Below the pieces are notes generated by a model. That model made no database searches, was not told the origin of the DNA, and saw nothing but the letters and a program-made list of their open reading frames with translations. The translations under genes and the position numbers were made by a program. Positions 10,504-22,160 of a stretch of 64,000 bases of DNA are shown here, one piece after another. Every line of letters begins with the position of its first letter. The stretch's first letter is position 1. Source of the stretch: Loripinus fragilis (taxonomy: Eukaryota > Mollusca > Bivalvia > Lucinida > Lucinidae); the NCBI GenBank assembly GCA_964019695.1, contig OZ026531.1, positions 6,767,701 through 6,831,700 on the forward strand. Reading direction: 5' to 3'.

Positions 10504-10852
10504 TTTTATACAGCTAGGTTTTCATTCTCTAGTGTCATTGACTATTTTATGATCTATAATTTACACATCAATTATTATCTTGCATAAATGAACTTTATCA
10601 CAAGAAAACCTTTCTTCAGGGGCAATAACTCTCTTGTCCTGATGAACCTGGAGTTATCCTTTTTTCCACAGATAAGTTGGCCCCTGATAAAGCCATTTGA
10701 TCAGGATTCAAGGGACAAAAATATTTAAATATTGAATTAACTTGTCCTGCTGGATGAGTGACTTACAATTTTCACTGGTCCTGCAAACACATGCAATTTT
10801 CCTTTAAAAGCATATGCAATAAAGAACACAAGGGAGTAATTTGTAAAATGAC

Positions 10853-10922
10853 TCCCTTGAGTAATTCTTTCCAAAGCACTCGTCCTGTAGGACGAGTGCT
10901 TTGGGAAGAATTACTTGTCCTT
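10853..10922. repeat. Hairpin (ACTCGTCCTGTAGGACGAGT)
   Basis: The arms 'gagtaattctttccaaagca' and 'tgctttgggaagaattactt' flank a perfect inner palindrome at the named sequence. It probably forms the core of a small foldback element. Confidence 0.55.
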
Positions 10923-12043
10923 TCTAGATTTCACTTGTAATTACGAGCTGACGAGTGGAATTTTTGTCCCCTGAGGATCCACAAAGTTTTCCAATCTGGT
11001 TGAAAATCATGCTACCACCTAGGACTTATTACACTCACCAAGCACTACATGTAGGCCCAAGTATCCGTGACCTCACCGGTCAGCCTTCACTGTTCACAAC
11101 AAGGGACTCTTTAGACCACCCAAACCTCAATCACTGGATACCTGCAAATTTGAAGGGCATTTAATAACATCACTTGCTAAATGCTTGGTGACATTTTATG
11201 CCACATTTTCACTGAAGATAGAACAAATGACCAGGGGGGAGAGTGATACAAATGTATAATTACCAAGATATTCTTGGGGGTGGGGGGTGGGGTGGTTGTT
11301 AGATCAATGCATGTGCCTATCTGTATCCAACCAACATTGCTCTTTGTTCAGACAAAACAGAGATGTCCTAAAGTCAAAATTCAAAGATAGGGTAGCTCAG
11401 TTGACCAGGCAGCCGCAAGCTCCATCAGCATCATTCTATATGCCTGTAAAATATCTTGGATTAAATATCTATATAAGAACACATGTTTATCTGTATGTTT
11501 GCTAAACATTTACGTTTTCTTTGCTTAAAATATGACTTGTTCAGAATATATGCATAGCGTATACCAATTTTTGTGAAAGCTTACACTTGTTACAATAAAA
11601 GTGTGAAAATGTCTGTGCAAAAGTTTCTGTGTCTATATAACTGGTGCTTCTTTATCAATTTTGTATACATATTTGCACCATAGTACCTGAGCAATTGTTT
11701 AACCTTGTTTATTCGTCATTTATCGCTGGCTTATTGTTTTTAAAGTCCAAAATTTTATAATCGGTTGTTTTTTTCTTCTTCTGACATTTCCGCGGGAAAT
11801 ATGACGCATTTGAAACTACCCACCACTATTTCATTTCATTAACTCCCCAACAGCCATACCCTTCACTGTTTAGCCAGAGCTTAGGGGACCAGACCCCAGA
11901 AATCTGATAAGACAAATTTTATTTAAAGTCAGAGAGTATAAACTGAGATAACACATGGTACGGATCCCCTGAAACATATGCTTAGTGTATGTATATCAAG
12001 GATTCAACCCCCAGGGGGAGGGGTGTACTCTGATATTTTAATA

Positions 12044-12345
12044 CATACGTAGGCTCGGGTCATTTTTTGGGGTTCAAAATTTTGATTTTCAATATTTTTG
12101 GGGTTTTCAGAAAAATAGATATTTTTGGGGTATGAAGATTTTGTGAATATTTTTGGGGGGTCATCACAAAATTGGACTATATTTAAGGGTTATTTCTATG
12201 CATTTTAGGGTCTTTTCTTAAAGTCATTGTACAGAATTGGGATATTTTTTGGGTTGCTAAAATTTCAAATATTTTTTGGGGTGCTTGAAATTCCGGATAT
12301 TTTTTGAGGGGTGAAGGGTAAATGCTGGGCCTGAGCCTACGTATG
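12044..12345. mobile_element. CATACGTAGGCTC-ended MITE with TTTTTGGGGT internal repeats
   Basis: Inverted ends 'acatacgtaggctcggg' and 'gggcctgagcctacgtatg'. The inside is a degenerate run of 'atatttttggggt' repeated about eight times, giving a 90-residue minus-strand open frame with no domain. I treat that frame as a by-product of the repeat. Confidence 0.65.
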
Positions 12346-12577
12346 AAGAAAACCCGACATTCACCTTCTGAGTGAAGATTGTTCGTTCTCTTTAAGTTTG
12401 AGGGCAGATTGGAATTACCTTGTAAAATATTCAGTTGTTCTATACCTTGCGTCAATTGCGCATTTGTGCTTTTTTCATTGTTTCGTTAGTTAGGCTATGA
12501 TTGTGTCACATGTTGGCAATTTTAGAGTTAGATATTGTGCTTACAAGTGCTTCTGTCAGTCTGACCAATCATAAAAG

Positions 12578-12668
12578 GGCACTGTAGTGCAGTTATATTA
12601 AACGCGTCTGACTTGAGATGGAGGGGTTGCAGGGTCGAACCCGGGGTTCGACTCCCACCAGCGGCCAG
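12578..12668 (+). repeat. tRNA-like SINE head
   Basis: Shows an A-box-like 'tagtgcagttatattaaacg' and a B box 'ggttcgactcc' at tRNA-like spacing, stretched by extra bases. It does not fold to a normal cloverleaf and there is no tidy acceptor pair, so a SINE relic is more likely than a functional tRNA gene. Confidence 0.5.
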
Positions 12669-13142
12669 TGTTGTCTCCTCAAGCAAGGCTTCTTTGTATT
12701 TGTTTCTACCATCAAAACTTTAAGTCATATGTAGTTCTCATTATGCAAGACTATTAAAGCAAAGCAATAAAAGATAACAGCTTGAAGACATATCTTGCAA
12801 ATGTTTGCATGGTATTTTGTAAATGTTTCAAGTACATCCCCGGGGGGCTGATCCAAGATTTCTGGAAAGGGGGTTCATATATTCATGTATAAAGGTATAG
12901 GGGTTCGCTTTGCTGATTTTATCTCATTTTTCTTAAATATCCCATGAGACAAAATTAATTCATTTTCAAAGGATATTTAAAAACGTGGGGGGGGGGGGGC
13001 AGAGGAGGGGGTTTAAGCGAACCCTCTGAACCCCCTCTGGATCCGCTACTGAGCCCCGAAAGTACTCATCAATATAGATGCGACCAAGTGCAGTCTAATA
13101 CTATTAACCCTTTACCTCATAGAGGCGCCTTTTAACACATTT

Positions 13143-13210
13143 GCAAACAGAGCAGACCCAGATCAGGCAGCTTTTGTAAGAGCTGCCTGATCAGGGCCTA
13201 CTCTGTTTGC
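13143..13210. repeat. Hairpin repeat, GCAAACAGAGCAGACCC arms
   Basis: The arms 'gcaaacagagcagacccaga' and 'gatcagggcctactctgttt' (with gc) pair almost fully around 'ggcagcttttgtaagagctg'. The same design (gcaaacagtgtggaccc) recurs at 35617-35684 and 62755-62823. Confidence 0.7.
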
Positions 13211-13907
13211 TTATGGAAATATAATAAGATACTACAACAAGTGATTTCTTGTTCTATATACAAACAAATTTATTCATATAGATATTCATAGTGGGTGGAG
13301 CTTAGCATGAATATTCATTAAGGGAATGGTTAAGACAATATAGCTATTCATTACTGGGATATCTTTATTGCTAACAACTGCTTGAAATCTAGCTTTACAG
13401 AGATCGAGTGATGCCCGAAAACTGCAATTCAATCATGGTAGCAAACTGCTATGCACCCTCAGGTATTCCCAAGATATACGTAGAGAGAAATTACATACGC
13501 TGCAAATATATGTCCCAGTATATCCTTTACTCCAGCTGTGTGTTTGCTTTGTATTCATATAAATATCCAAAAACTGTGTAAACTTATTGGAAAGTTTGAA
13601 TCTTGCATTATAATCTAATCATTAAAATATGCATCGATGAACGATTACCTATTCAGCCATAAAACGAAATTTTATATAAGCTAAACCATGAATACGAAAG
13701 CCACAATACAAGTATATATTTAAATAGATTTTTACCGCTTTCAACATAATTCTTACCCTTGGGTATAGTGACAGTGTTTTGTATAGATGATGGCCGAAAT
13801 TACAAAGCCAATATATTGTCTCTTGTCATATTGATGTGATACTATGACTACACACTGCAATAGTTAGGATGCCTCCATGCGAGCTAAACAATGTTTGTGT
13901 TTTATCA

Positions 13908-14280
13908 ACTACAGAATCTAGGGCGAAGATTTGGTACAAGTAAAATGCATTCACCCAACCCCCCCCCCCCCCATAGTGGCTTAGGCTTCAGTCCGTTCTA
14001 AGGCAGTGGTTCTGTTGATTCATTGTTTACTGCTCCTACCATTGTTTGTGGGGTCCTTCTAGTTTTGCAATCATCTTGACGGGGAAGAGGGAGCTGGTTA
14101 CTTTACATTAATTGTCTTCCTGGTGTCTTGTTGCTGTAAGTGATTTGTGTTTTGTGGCTCTTCCTTGCGGTGCTTTGGGCTACTGTTTACAGGAACAACC
14201 ACAGTCACACACTGCAGACTAAGTTAGTGTTTGATTGTGGTATTTCCTGATCATACTCACTTACTTTTTACTATTTTATC
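13908..14280 (+). repeat. Pearl-like dispersed element, single-monomer copy
   Basis: Contains a block 'agaatctagggcgaagattt', then 'gtggcttaggcttcagtccg', then 'caatcatcttgacggggaag', and ends with 'gattgtggtatttcctgatc' followed by 'atactcacttac'. The last part is the reverse complement of the satellite monomer at 18605-21262. The first part is the reverse complement of the satellite's right flank (21275-21370). It therefore looks like the same element with one monomer in place of about fourteen. Related copies: 27836-27955 and 41065-41330. Confidence 0.6.
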
Positions 14281-14289
14281 TAAAGGCTA

Positions 14290-15350
14290 CTAATAAAGAC
14301 CATGCCGATTCTATCAAATGTTCCGGATGGAAAATGATACAGTGTCTAATTAAAAGTTGCTGCTACGAGAAACTGTGGCGCCTGTTATGGACAAATTTGC
14401 GATGATCCGTGCTCGCATTGCTATACAAACAGTAACGGCTACATAAAATGCTTGATTATTGCACGATTATACACCATGCGTGGATCCAGGGGGAGAGGGT
14501 CGGGGCCTGGATCATCCCTCATGAATTTTTACCGACTAAAACAACACAAAGGAAACTGGAAAGAATCAGGAAATCAATTAATATTTCCAGGCTTTTCTTT
14601 TGCACAATGCGCACTTGGTTTGATCCATCCACACTATAAGAAAAAAACAAATGGACCCGGGCGTGAACGCTCTTTGGTTTTTGGTTACCTTATAGTACTT
14701 TTGTTTAATAACTGTATATGTGTTTGTGAAATTTAAATGTCAAGTTTGCCCTATTATGTTTGGGTAGATTCACCTCACTAGTTTTCAATAATCGACCTTT
14801 AACCTTGCCCAGGTAAGACACGTCAAAATTTATTATAGGAAATTATTTGAGAATTTTTTGGTTAATGAAGGCTTGGGGAAACTAGCAGTTGCATTAGTGC
14901 AGCCTTTTCCGATCATCAGTTTGTCAAAATAAAATACCTTCCATTAGAATATGGTAATTGATATGGGTGCCCTGCGACTGATAAATGCTGTAAAGGCCGT
15001 TTTCTGGTGGCAAACACCATTTGCACCCTTTATTTTCTATTACAACATTAAATACCTTCGGGCGTGGAATGCTTTTTATCTGCATTTATTGGCTTTATAA
15101 AGAAGGATAATTTGAACTAACGCAAGAAAAGGCACTTAAGCTCCGATCAAACTACGCAGTGGACAGTCAGACTTGGGTTTTTACGTTTTCTAAGCCGAGC
15201 AACGACTATATCATATGTATATGTTTAATATGTATATGATCTAGCTGAATGCTGCGTGTTTAGTTCGGGTATCTTCAATAATGTCACCGCTAGCGGTATA
15301 CTACAGGAGTATATGCTTTTTATCATGGAATCACGATTCGGTATTTTGGT
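14290..15350. other. No recognisable gene
   Basis: Two overlapping 63- and 94-codon frames at 14448-14736 show no domain. A 'catgcgtggatccaggggga' fragment (14476) resembles the end of the CATGCGCGGATCCAGA MITE. Nothing else is supported. Confidence 0.3.
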
Positions 15351-15356
15351 GCGAAT

Positions 15357-16555
15357 TTGCAATAATTATCCCCACGCTTTTTTAAAAAAGCGTCGGGGAT
15401 ATTGCAATCGCCTCCGTCCGTCCGTCCGTCTGTCCGTCCGTCCGTCACGCTATCTCCTCCCAAATCATTGGACGATATTCAACCAAATTTGGTGTATGGG
15501 TTGCTCACATGAATAGGGTGTGCAACGGCAGATTTTTTGGCCCCGCCCCTGGGGCCCTGGGGAGGGGCCAAAAGGTCAAATATAATTAAATATCATTAAA
15601 TTTCAATTACAAAGTCAATTTCAAAGATTTTTAAACCAAACTTTGTATGTCTTCTCACAAATGAAAGATATAAAACATATCAGACGGGATTTTCATTCCG
15701 TTGCCTGGGTCATGCCCCAGGGGTGGGACTTGGGGGTACCTCGGGGGTGGGGGGGGGGGGGGTTGAGTGGTAAAAAAACAAATTTTCCCAGAAATTCAAC
15801 CAGAGCTGGTATGTGAGTAACTTACATCAATGGCACATGCAACGGCACAAATTTTTGGATCCCCACCCCCTGGGGCCCTGGGGAGGGGCCAAAAGGTCAA
15901 ATATCATTAAATCTCAATCACAAAGTCAATTTCAAAGAATTTTAAGCCAAACTTTGTGTGTCTTCTCACAATTGAAAGATATAAAACATATCAGAGGGGA
16001 TTTTCATTCCGTCGCCTGGGTCATGCCCCAGGGATGGGACTTGGGGGTACCGTGGGGGGTTCGGGGGTCCAAAAACTTTTTCCCCAAATTCAACCAGATT
16101 TGGTGTGTGATTTACTTACATGAATGGCACATGCAACGGCACAAATTTTTTGGGTCCCCGCCTCCTGGGGCCTTTGGGAGGGGCCAAAAGGTCAAATTAA
16201 ATCTCAATTACAAAGTCAATTTCAAAGATTTTAAATCTAAACTTTGTGTGTCTTCTCACTAATGAAAGATATAAACATATTAGACGGGATTTTCATTCTG
16301 TCCCCCTGGGTGATGCATGCCCCAGGGTTTGGGACTTGGGGGTGCTAGGGGGGGGGGTCAAAAATTTAATTTTATGAACATGGTCAAGTGGCATATCAAA
16401 TTAAAAGGGATGAGCAGTAGACCAGGATACACTGAAAAATTTTACCCTAGGATCAAACTGGTGACCTTTGGATGGGGTCAAAGGATCAAATACCATTAAA
16501 TATCTTCGAGAGCGTGGGGATTTGCGATGGCGCGCGCCATCGAATGTGTTCTAGT
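15357..16555 (+). mobile_element. Element with internal three-unit tandem array and (CCGT)n
   Basis: Left end carries a hairpin of 'tccccacgctttt' type followed by (TCCG/TCTG)n at 15414-15445. Three units of about 300 bp follow (15475-15790, 15791-16085, 16086-16365), each with 'attcaaccagatttggtgtg', 'ggggccctggggaggggcca', 'aaaggtcaaat' and 'gacgggattttcattc'. The right end repeats 'gagcgtggggatttgcgatg' in inverted sense to the left end and has a cgatggcgcgcgccatcg hairpin. A 149-codon frame at 15813-16262 simply reads across two units and has no domain. Confidence 0.65.
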
Positions 16556-16585
16556 TAATAGTTGTTCTTCCAGCATTCTGTACTT

Positions 16586-16877
16586 TAGTAGGGTCTGGAT
16601 GGGGGGGGGGGTCTGGTATTCACTGTTCATTAAAAAATAGCCTATTATTCATCTAATTAAAATTTTGGGTTATTCATTAAAATAAGACCCATAGTTCATT
16701 AAAATCTGATTATTCACTATTCATTATTTTTGTCTTCTACTGATTAAAAATGGGATTATTCATTATTTTCAGGCACTCATTATTCACTATTCATCATTTT
16801 TTTGGCTAATTATTCACTATTCATTATAAAACAGACCATTATTCACTAATCATTATACCCTGTCCAGAACCTCCTTT
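16586..16877. mobile_element. MITE made of TTATTCACTATTCATTA repeats
   Basis: Degenerate inverted ends ('ttagtagggtctggatgggg' and the inverse of 'ccctgtccagaacctccttt') enclose about ten variants of 'attattcactattcattatt'. The inside is therefore an array of a 16-17-bp unit, almost all A/T plus C on one strand. No ORF. Confidence 0.6.
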
Positions 16878-16983
16878 AGAACACCAAGCCAGTGTGAGGT
16901 CTCGCACAAAAAGAACGCAGGGTTTTCCGCGGATCCATTTTTAGAAACTCTATGAAATTTCAAAGTAAGTCAATCAAGTACCA

Positions 16984-17640
16984 CACCTGACCCAGGATAC
17001 CTATGGGAAAGTGACGAACTCACAGTAAGACACCACAAACGAGAGCCAAGAGGTCAGCCCTTTCCCAGCAGGTGACCACAAAGCACATAAAAACAGATGC
17101 GCACAAAGACATAGCAAACACAAGACAGAACAAAAACATAAAAGATCCACAAAAGAAGTACCACCTTGAAACGGTCAATAAATATTTTACTGGAGGGCTT
17201 AAACCTGTTTTACGGCGCCAACCTCGCCCTTAATTCTGGTGTGGACCAGGGCACTTTTGGGAAAGTGACAAATACACAACAGCCAAGAGGTCAGCCCTTT
17301 CCCAGCAGGTGACCACAAGGCTACAAGGAACAAACACCACAGCACAACACACACCAACATGAAGCATACCTGTAACTAACAAAAACGATCCTCAAAAGAA
17401 GTACCGCATTGGAACGGTCAGTAAAATACTTTTACGGAGGGCTTAACCCGGTTTAACGGCGCCAACCTCACCCTTAATTCAGATGTGGATCAAGACACAT
17501 AGATGTTTGGTTTGCATGAAAGACCCCTAACTTATCAATGCATCATCTCCTAGAGCATATAAATCAAGATATAACAAGGAGATAAAGAAAAATAAGGACT
17601 CAACAGTAAATAACAAGAACAATATAGTCAGAATTATACT
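16984..17640 (+). repeat. Two-unit tandem repeat, also found near 40.7-40.96 kb
   Basis: Two units of about 245 bp (16984-17232, 17233-17480) share 'ccaagaggtcagccctttcc', 'cagcaggtgaccacaa', 'ttttactggagggcttaaac' and 'acggcgccaacctc'. The tail 17480-17640 ('cagatgtggatcaagacaca', 'gcatcatctcctagagcata') matches 40800-40950 closely. This shows a dispersed family independent of the LINE next to the second copy. Confidence 0.65.
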
Positions 17641-17990
17641 ACTCGGAATTTTGGTTCCATAATCTTAAAATCTGCTGGAACTCACGTTTTAGACAATATA
17701 TGCCATTTTTGCATAGTGAGACCTATTGCTGGTTTTGTAAAAAGTGGTAAAGGACTCACTTTCCAGAACAAACCCCAATAACTCTGTAATATGAGTAATA
17801 TTTCTCTACAGCAGTGATAGGTGATCTGCAATATGAGTAATGTTTCTCTACAGCAGTGATAGGTGATAGCTATATATATAGTTCACTTGCGAACGTAATT
17901 TAGATGCCATGCATTGAAAAGGAACCAATCTACGACATGTACTATATCAGGCGTCGTCAATATCAGCGCTTCCTGAACATCCTTTTTGGG

Positions 17991-18080
17991 ATGTCTCAGT
18001 GGCGCAGTTGGTAGCGTCAATGTCTCGTGTAGTGCTAGGCGGTGTTGTCGAGGTCGTGGGTTCGATTCCCGCTAGAGGCA
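17991..18080 (+). repeat. tRNA-like SINE head inside foldback
   Basis: Good A box (agtggcgcagttggtagcg) and B box (ggttcgattcc at 18059-18069). The ends 'tgtctca' and 'agaggca' pair poorly and the middle is too long for a normal anticodon and variable arm. I call a tRNA-derived SINE fragment, not a functional tRNA gene. Confidence 0.6.
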
Positions 18081-18128
18081 AAATATTTACAGCATCTATC
18101 GGCTCAGTTGATTCACTAACTATATCCC

Positions 18129-18131
<3 letters not shown>

Positions 18132-18189
<58 letters not shown>
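18132..18189. repeat. (TA)n microsatellite
   Basis: About 58 bp of uninterrupted alternating TA, palindromic by nature, between the SINE head and the right foldback arm. Confidence 0.95.
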
Positions 18190-18498
18190 CTATCACTGCT
18201 GTAGAGAAATATTACTCATATGACAGAGATTTTGGGGTTTGTTCTGATAAGTGATATATATAAGTCAAAACCTTTCATATTGATGACACAATGATCTTGA
18301 TCAGTATCTCACTCTTCTGTGACTTGTCGGAGTAACGTTTTCCTATGCTTTCCTAAATGAGCTGCGACATGTCATTTCCAACAATGTGGCATTTTGACAA
18401 GTGTAGACTCAGACGAGCCCGTGCTGCCTCCTTTTAAGCTTAGAAGCTCCAAATGATGTTCCGTCAGTAGCTTAACAGTCATAGAATATTCAAGCGAT

Positions 18499-18553
18499 TC
18501 GCAAAGGCTCTGATCAGACTGCGCGTATGCGCAGACTGATCTGAGGCTTTGCT
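18499..18553. repeat. Hairpin with TGATCAGACTGCGC arms
   Basis: 'gcaaaggctctgatcagact', 'gcgcgtatgcgc', 'agactgatctgaggctttgc' form one long stem. It belongs to the widespread 'cagtctgatcag' repeat vocabulary of this window. Confidence 0.65.
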
Positions 18554-18604
18554 GGTCGCACATACCAGATTGTTGAAAATCTCATGTCGCGGCTCAGATG
18601 TGTG

Positions 18605-21262
18605 ATAGTTATAAGTCCTAAAGCAAGTGAGTATGACCAGGAAATGGCATAATCACAGACAGTCATTGTGATAAAAGACAGCTAGCAAATACTTTAAAAG
18701 TAAAACAACCAACGTTTTTTTCCTCAGCAAGTTGATAGCTAAACTAGAAAGGACACCGATAACCACACCATAAAACAAGGACCTAACATAAAAGCAAGTG
18801 AGTACGACCAGGAAATGTCATAATCACACACAGCAAACAAACCCACAGCATTGTGATAAAAAGACATACAACTCAGACAGCTACCAAATGCTTGAAAAGT
18901 AAAACCGTGAACCAGCTTTTTCTTTCTCAGCAAGTTGATAGCTAAACTAGGATGGACAACGAGTGAGTTTGGCCAGGACATGCCATAATCACACAGCAAA
19001 CCAACCTCATTGTGATTAAGAGACACAAAACTCGGACAGCTACCAAATACTTTAAATTAAAATAAAACAACCAGCATTTTCTTCCTGAGCAAGTTGATAG
19101 CTAAACTAGAAAGGCCACCAATAACCACACCATAAAACAAGGACCCAACACAAAAGGCAAGTGAGAATGACCAGGAAATCCCATAATCACACACAACAGA
19201 CCAACCCACATGATTGTGATAAAGAGACACAAAACACTCGGACAGCTACCAAATACTTGAAATTAAAGTACTACAACCAGCATTTTCTTCCTCAGTAAGT
19301 TGATAGCTAAACTAGAAAGGACACCGATAACCACACCATGATACAAGGACCTAACACAAAAGGCAAGTGAGAATGACCAGGAAATCCCATAATCACACAC
19401 AACAGACCAACCCACATGATTGTGATAAAGAGACACAAAACACTCAGGCAGCTACGACATAATTTAAATTAAAGTATAACAACCCAGCAAGTTGATAGCT
19501 AAACTAGGAAGGGCACTAACAACCACACCATAAAAAAGGACCTAACACAAAAAGCAAGTGAGTATGACCAGGAAATGCCATAATCACACACAGCAGACCA
19601 ACCCACAGCATTATGATAAAGAGACGCAAAACTCAGACAGCTGCCAAATACTTTAAATTAAAGTAAAACCGTGAACTAGCTTTTTCTTTCTCAGCAAGTT
19701 GATAGCTAAACTAGGATGGACGCCAAGTGAGTTCGACCAGGACATGCCATAATCACACACAGCAAACAAACCCACAGCATCGTGATAAAGAGACACAAAA
19801 CTCAGACAGCTACTAAATACTTTAAAAGTAAAACAACCAGCTTGTTCTTCCTTAGCAAGTTGATAGCTTAACTAGAAAGGACATCGATAACCACAGCATG
19901 AAACAAGGGCCTAACATAAAAAGCAAGTGTGTATGACCAGGAAAAGCCATAATCACACACAGCAAACAAACCCACAGCATTGTGATAAAGAGACACAAAA
20001 CTTAGACAGCTGCCAAATACTTGAAATTAAAGTAAAACAACCAGCATTTTCTTCCTCAGCAAGTTGATAGTTAAACTAGGATGGACACCAAGTGAGTTCG
20101 ACCAGGACATGCCATAATCACACAGCAAACAAACCCACAGCATTGTGATAAAGAGACATAAAACTCAGACAGCTACCAAATGCTTGAAATTAAAGTAAAA
20201 CAACCAGCTTCTTCTTCCTCAGCAAGTTGATAGCTAAACTAGAAAAGACACCAACAATCTCACCATAAAACAAGGCCCAAACACAAAAAGCAATTTAGTA
20301 TGACCAGGAAATGCCATAATCACACAGCAGACCAACCCAAATCATTGTGATAAAGAGACACAAAACTCAGACAGCTACCAAATACTTTAAATAAAACGAC
20401 CAGCGTTTTCTTCCTCAGTAAGTTGATAGCTAAACTAGGAAGGACACCGATAACCACACCATAAAACATAGACCTACCATAAAAAAGCAAGTCAGTATGA
20501 CCAGGAAATGCCATAATCACACACAGCTAACCAACCTACAGCATTGTGATAAAGAGACACAAAACTCAGACAGCTACGGCATATATAATTTATAAATACA
20601 GTAAACCAACCAGCGTTTTCTTCCTTAGCAAGTTGATAGCTAAACTAGACAGGACACCAACAAACACATCGTAAAACAAGGACCCAACGCAAAAAGCAAG
20701 TGAGTAAAACCAGGAAATGCCAAAATCACACACAGCAGACCAACACACAGCATTGTGATAAAGAGACACAAAACTCAGACAGCTACCAAATACTTTAAAT
20801 TAAAATAATACAACCAGCATTGTATTCCTCACCAAGTTGATATTTAAACTAGAAAGAACACCGATAATCACACCATGAAACAAGGCCCAACACAAAAGGC
20901 AAGTGAGTATGACCAGGAAATGCCATAATCACACACAGCAGACCAACCCACAGCATTGTGATAAAGAGACATAAAACTCAGACAGCTACGACATAATTTA
21001 AAATAAAGTAAAACAACCAAGCAAGTTGATAGCTAAACTTGGAAGGGCACTAACAACCACACCATAAAACAAGGACCTTACATATAAAGGAAGTGAGTAT
21101 GACCAGGAAATGCCATAATCACACACAGCAGACCAACCCACAGCATTGTGATAAAGAGACATAAAACTCAGACGGCTACCAACTACTTGAAATTAAAGTA
21201 AAACAACCATCTTGTTTTTCATGAGCAAGTTGATAGCTTAACTAGAAAGGTCAGCAACAACC
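18605..21262 (-). repeat. Satellite array, about 14 monomers of 170-205 bp
   Basis: Each monomer contains 'aagcaagtgagtatgaccag', 'ccataatcacacacagcaga', 'acagcattgtgataaagaga', 'cagacagctaccaaatactt' and 'agcaagttgatagctaaact'. Monomer starts were found near 18623, 18792, 18960, 19156, 19361, 19551, 19724, 19920, 20089, 20287, 20484, 20695, 20897 and 21089. Lengths vary and two variant types (gagtatgacc and gagttcgacc) partly alternate. Flanking blocks and single monomers elsewhere (14228-14264, 41251-41287, 47946-48010) suggest an array grown inside a dispersed element. It resembles the bivalve pearl/Helentron-like arrangement; this is inference. Minus-strand frames of 66 and 95 codons are array by-products. 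Confidence 0.85.
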
Positions 21263-21267
21263 ACACC

Positions 21268-21575
21268 ATAAAGAAACATTGCCCCAGAACGGACAGCAGC
21301 CGAAGCCACCGGGGGACGTCATTAATTTTACTGACCAAATCTTCACCCTAGATTCTGCCGCTGCAAAAGCACAAATTTAGTTTAGTTCATATGGAGGATT
21401 CGTAACTTATTGGATGTATCATCGCAGAGAAACAACACAATCAATTTCAAGATCCTACCATGATACAACAGATCAACCCACGAGGAAGAGTCAAAGAATG
21501 ATAACAGCGACATGACATTCAGAACACAACAAAAGTAAAGCAACCGCCCCCTCTCTGTCTCTCTCTCAAATACAT

Positions 21576-21642
<67 letters not shown>

Positions 21643-22025
21643 CTCTCAAATACATGGTACAGGATAATCCACGCAGACGGTGCAAACAAAATGTAATGTG
21701 TTGGAATAGCTGCCATCGGATTATATTCAAGTTTGAAAAAAAAAAATACCGCTTCTTATTTTGATATTGCTTTACCATTTTAAATTTCAACCAATCAGGA
21801 ATAGACAGAAATTTGCATATAAGAGCACCTGCTAGAATATGAAAAATTTCATTGATTAATTATCAGACTGTCCATACAACTTCATTCTGGGTGACAACAC
21901 TCACTGAAAATAACTTAAAAACTTAAAAATTTAGAGAGCCAATTTTCTTCTCAGAAAAACTAAAAGTAGACTTCTATGTCTAGACAAATCTATTCATTGC
22001 AGGTCACTGTTGGAGGACATAATTA
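21268..22025. repeat. Satellite-element flank, paralogous to 47940-48320
   Basis: 21275-21370 is the reverse complement of the block at 13908-14010. 21480-22025 shares with 47950-48320 the ordered matches 'aaagtaaagca', 'cagactgtcca', 'gacaaatctattcattgca' (tatctattcattgca in the second) and 'gaatatgaaaaa'. It therefore belongs to a repeated element and is not unique flank. Confidence 0.6.
21578..21637. repeat. (TC)n microsatellite
   Basis: 60 bp of TC, bordered on both sides by a short 'tctctcaaatacatg' duplicate. Minus-strand open frames of (RE)n type are artefacts of this tract. Confidence 0.95.
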
Positions 22026-22079
22026 AGTCATGAAAATTCATCATTTCAGTACAACTTTCTTACCCCTATGTGTAATCTA

Positions 22080-22160
22080 CTATTTTCAGCCAATGGCTAG
22101 CATGTTTCAATATATAGGGTATACACAGTGTATCTACCTCACTTGTTTAGCTTACGCTGG
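22080..22160. repeat. 81-bp segment duplicated at 33.56/33.94 kb (empty site)
   Basis: 'ctattttcagccaatggcta' to 'cttgtttagcttacgctgg' is essentially identical to 33563-33576 plus 33935-34006. At the second locus a 358-bp MITE splits it after 'gccaa'. This copy is the uninterrupted state. Confidence 0.85.

Larger units (their letters stand above)
17762..18248. mobile_element. Foldback element holding a SINE head and (TA)n
   Basis: The left arm (17764-17880: 'cagaacaaaccccaataact', 'gagtaatatttctctacagc') is inverted at 18184-18246. The left arm holds an internal duplication of about 55 bp (17787-17870). Between the arms sit a tRNA-like segment and a 58-bp TA tract. Confidence 0.7.

Noticed and set aside
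15813..16262. 149-codon open frame
   Set aside because: It reads across two units of a tandem repeat, repeats its own text (LHEWHMQRHKFF twice) and has no domain.
17991..18080. Functional tRNA gene
   Set aside because: A and B boxes are good, but the acceptor ends pair poorly and the middle is too long. It sits inside a foldback element, so a SINE fragment fits better.
18739..19026. 95-codon minus frame as a membrane protein
   Set aside because: It is hydrophobic, but it falls in satellite monomers whose lengths differ and which break the frame in the other units.
18605..21262. CRISPR-like array
   Set aside because: Units of 170-205 bp are contiguous and similar throughout, with no short repeat plus unique spacer pattern, and the setting is animal DNA.
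21382..21790. Minus frames with (RE)n
   Set aside because: They are created by the (TC)n tract.
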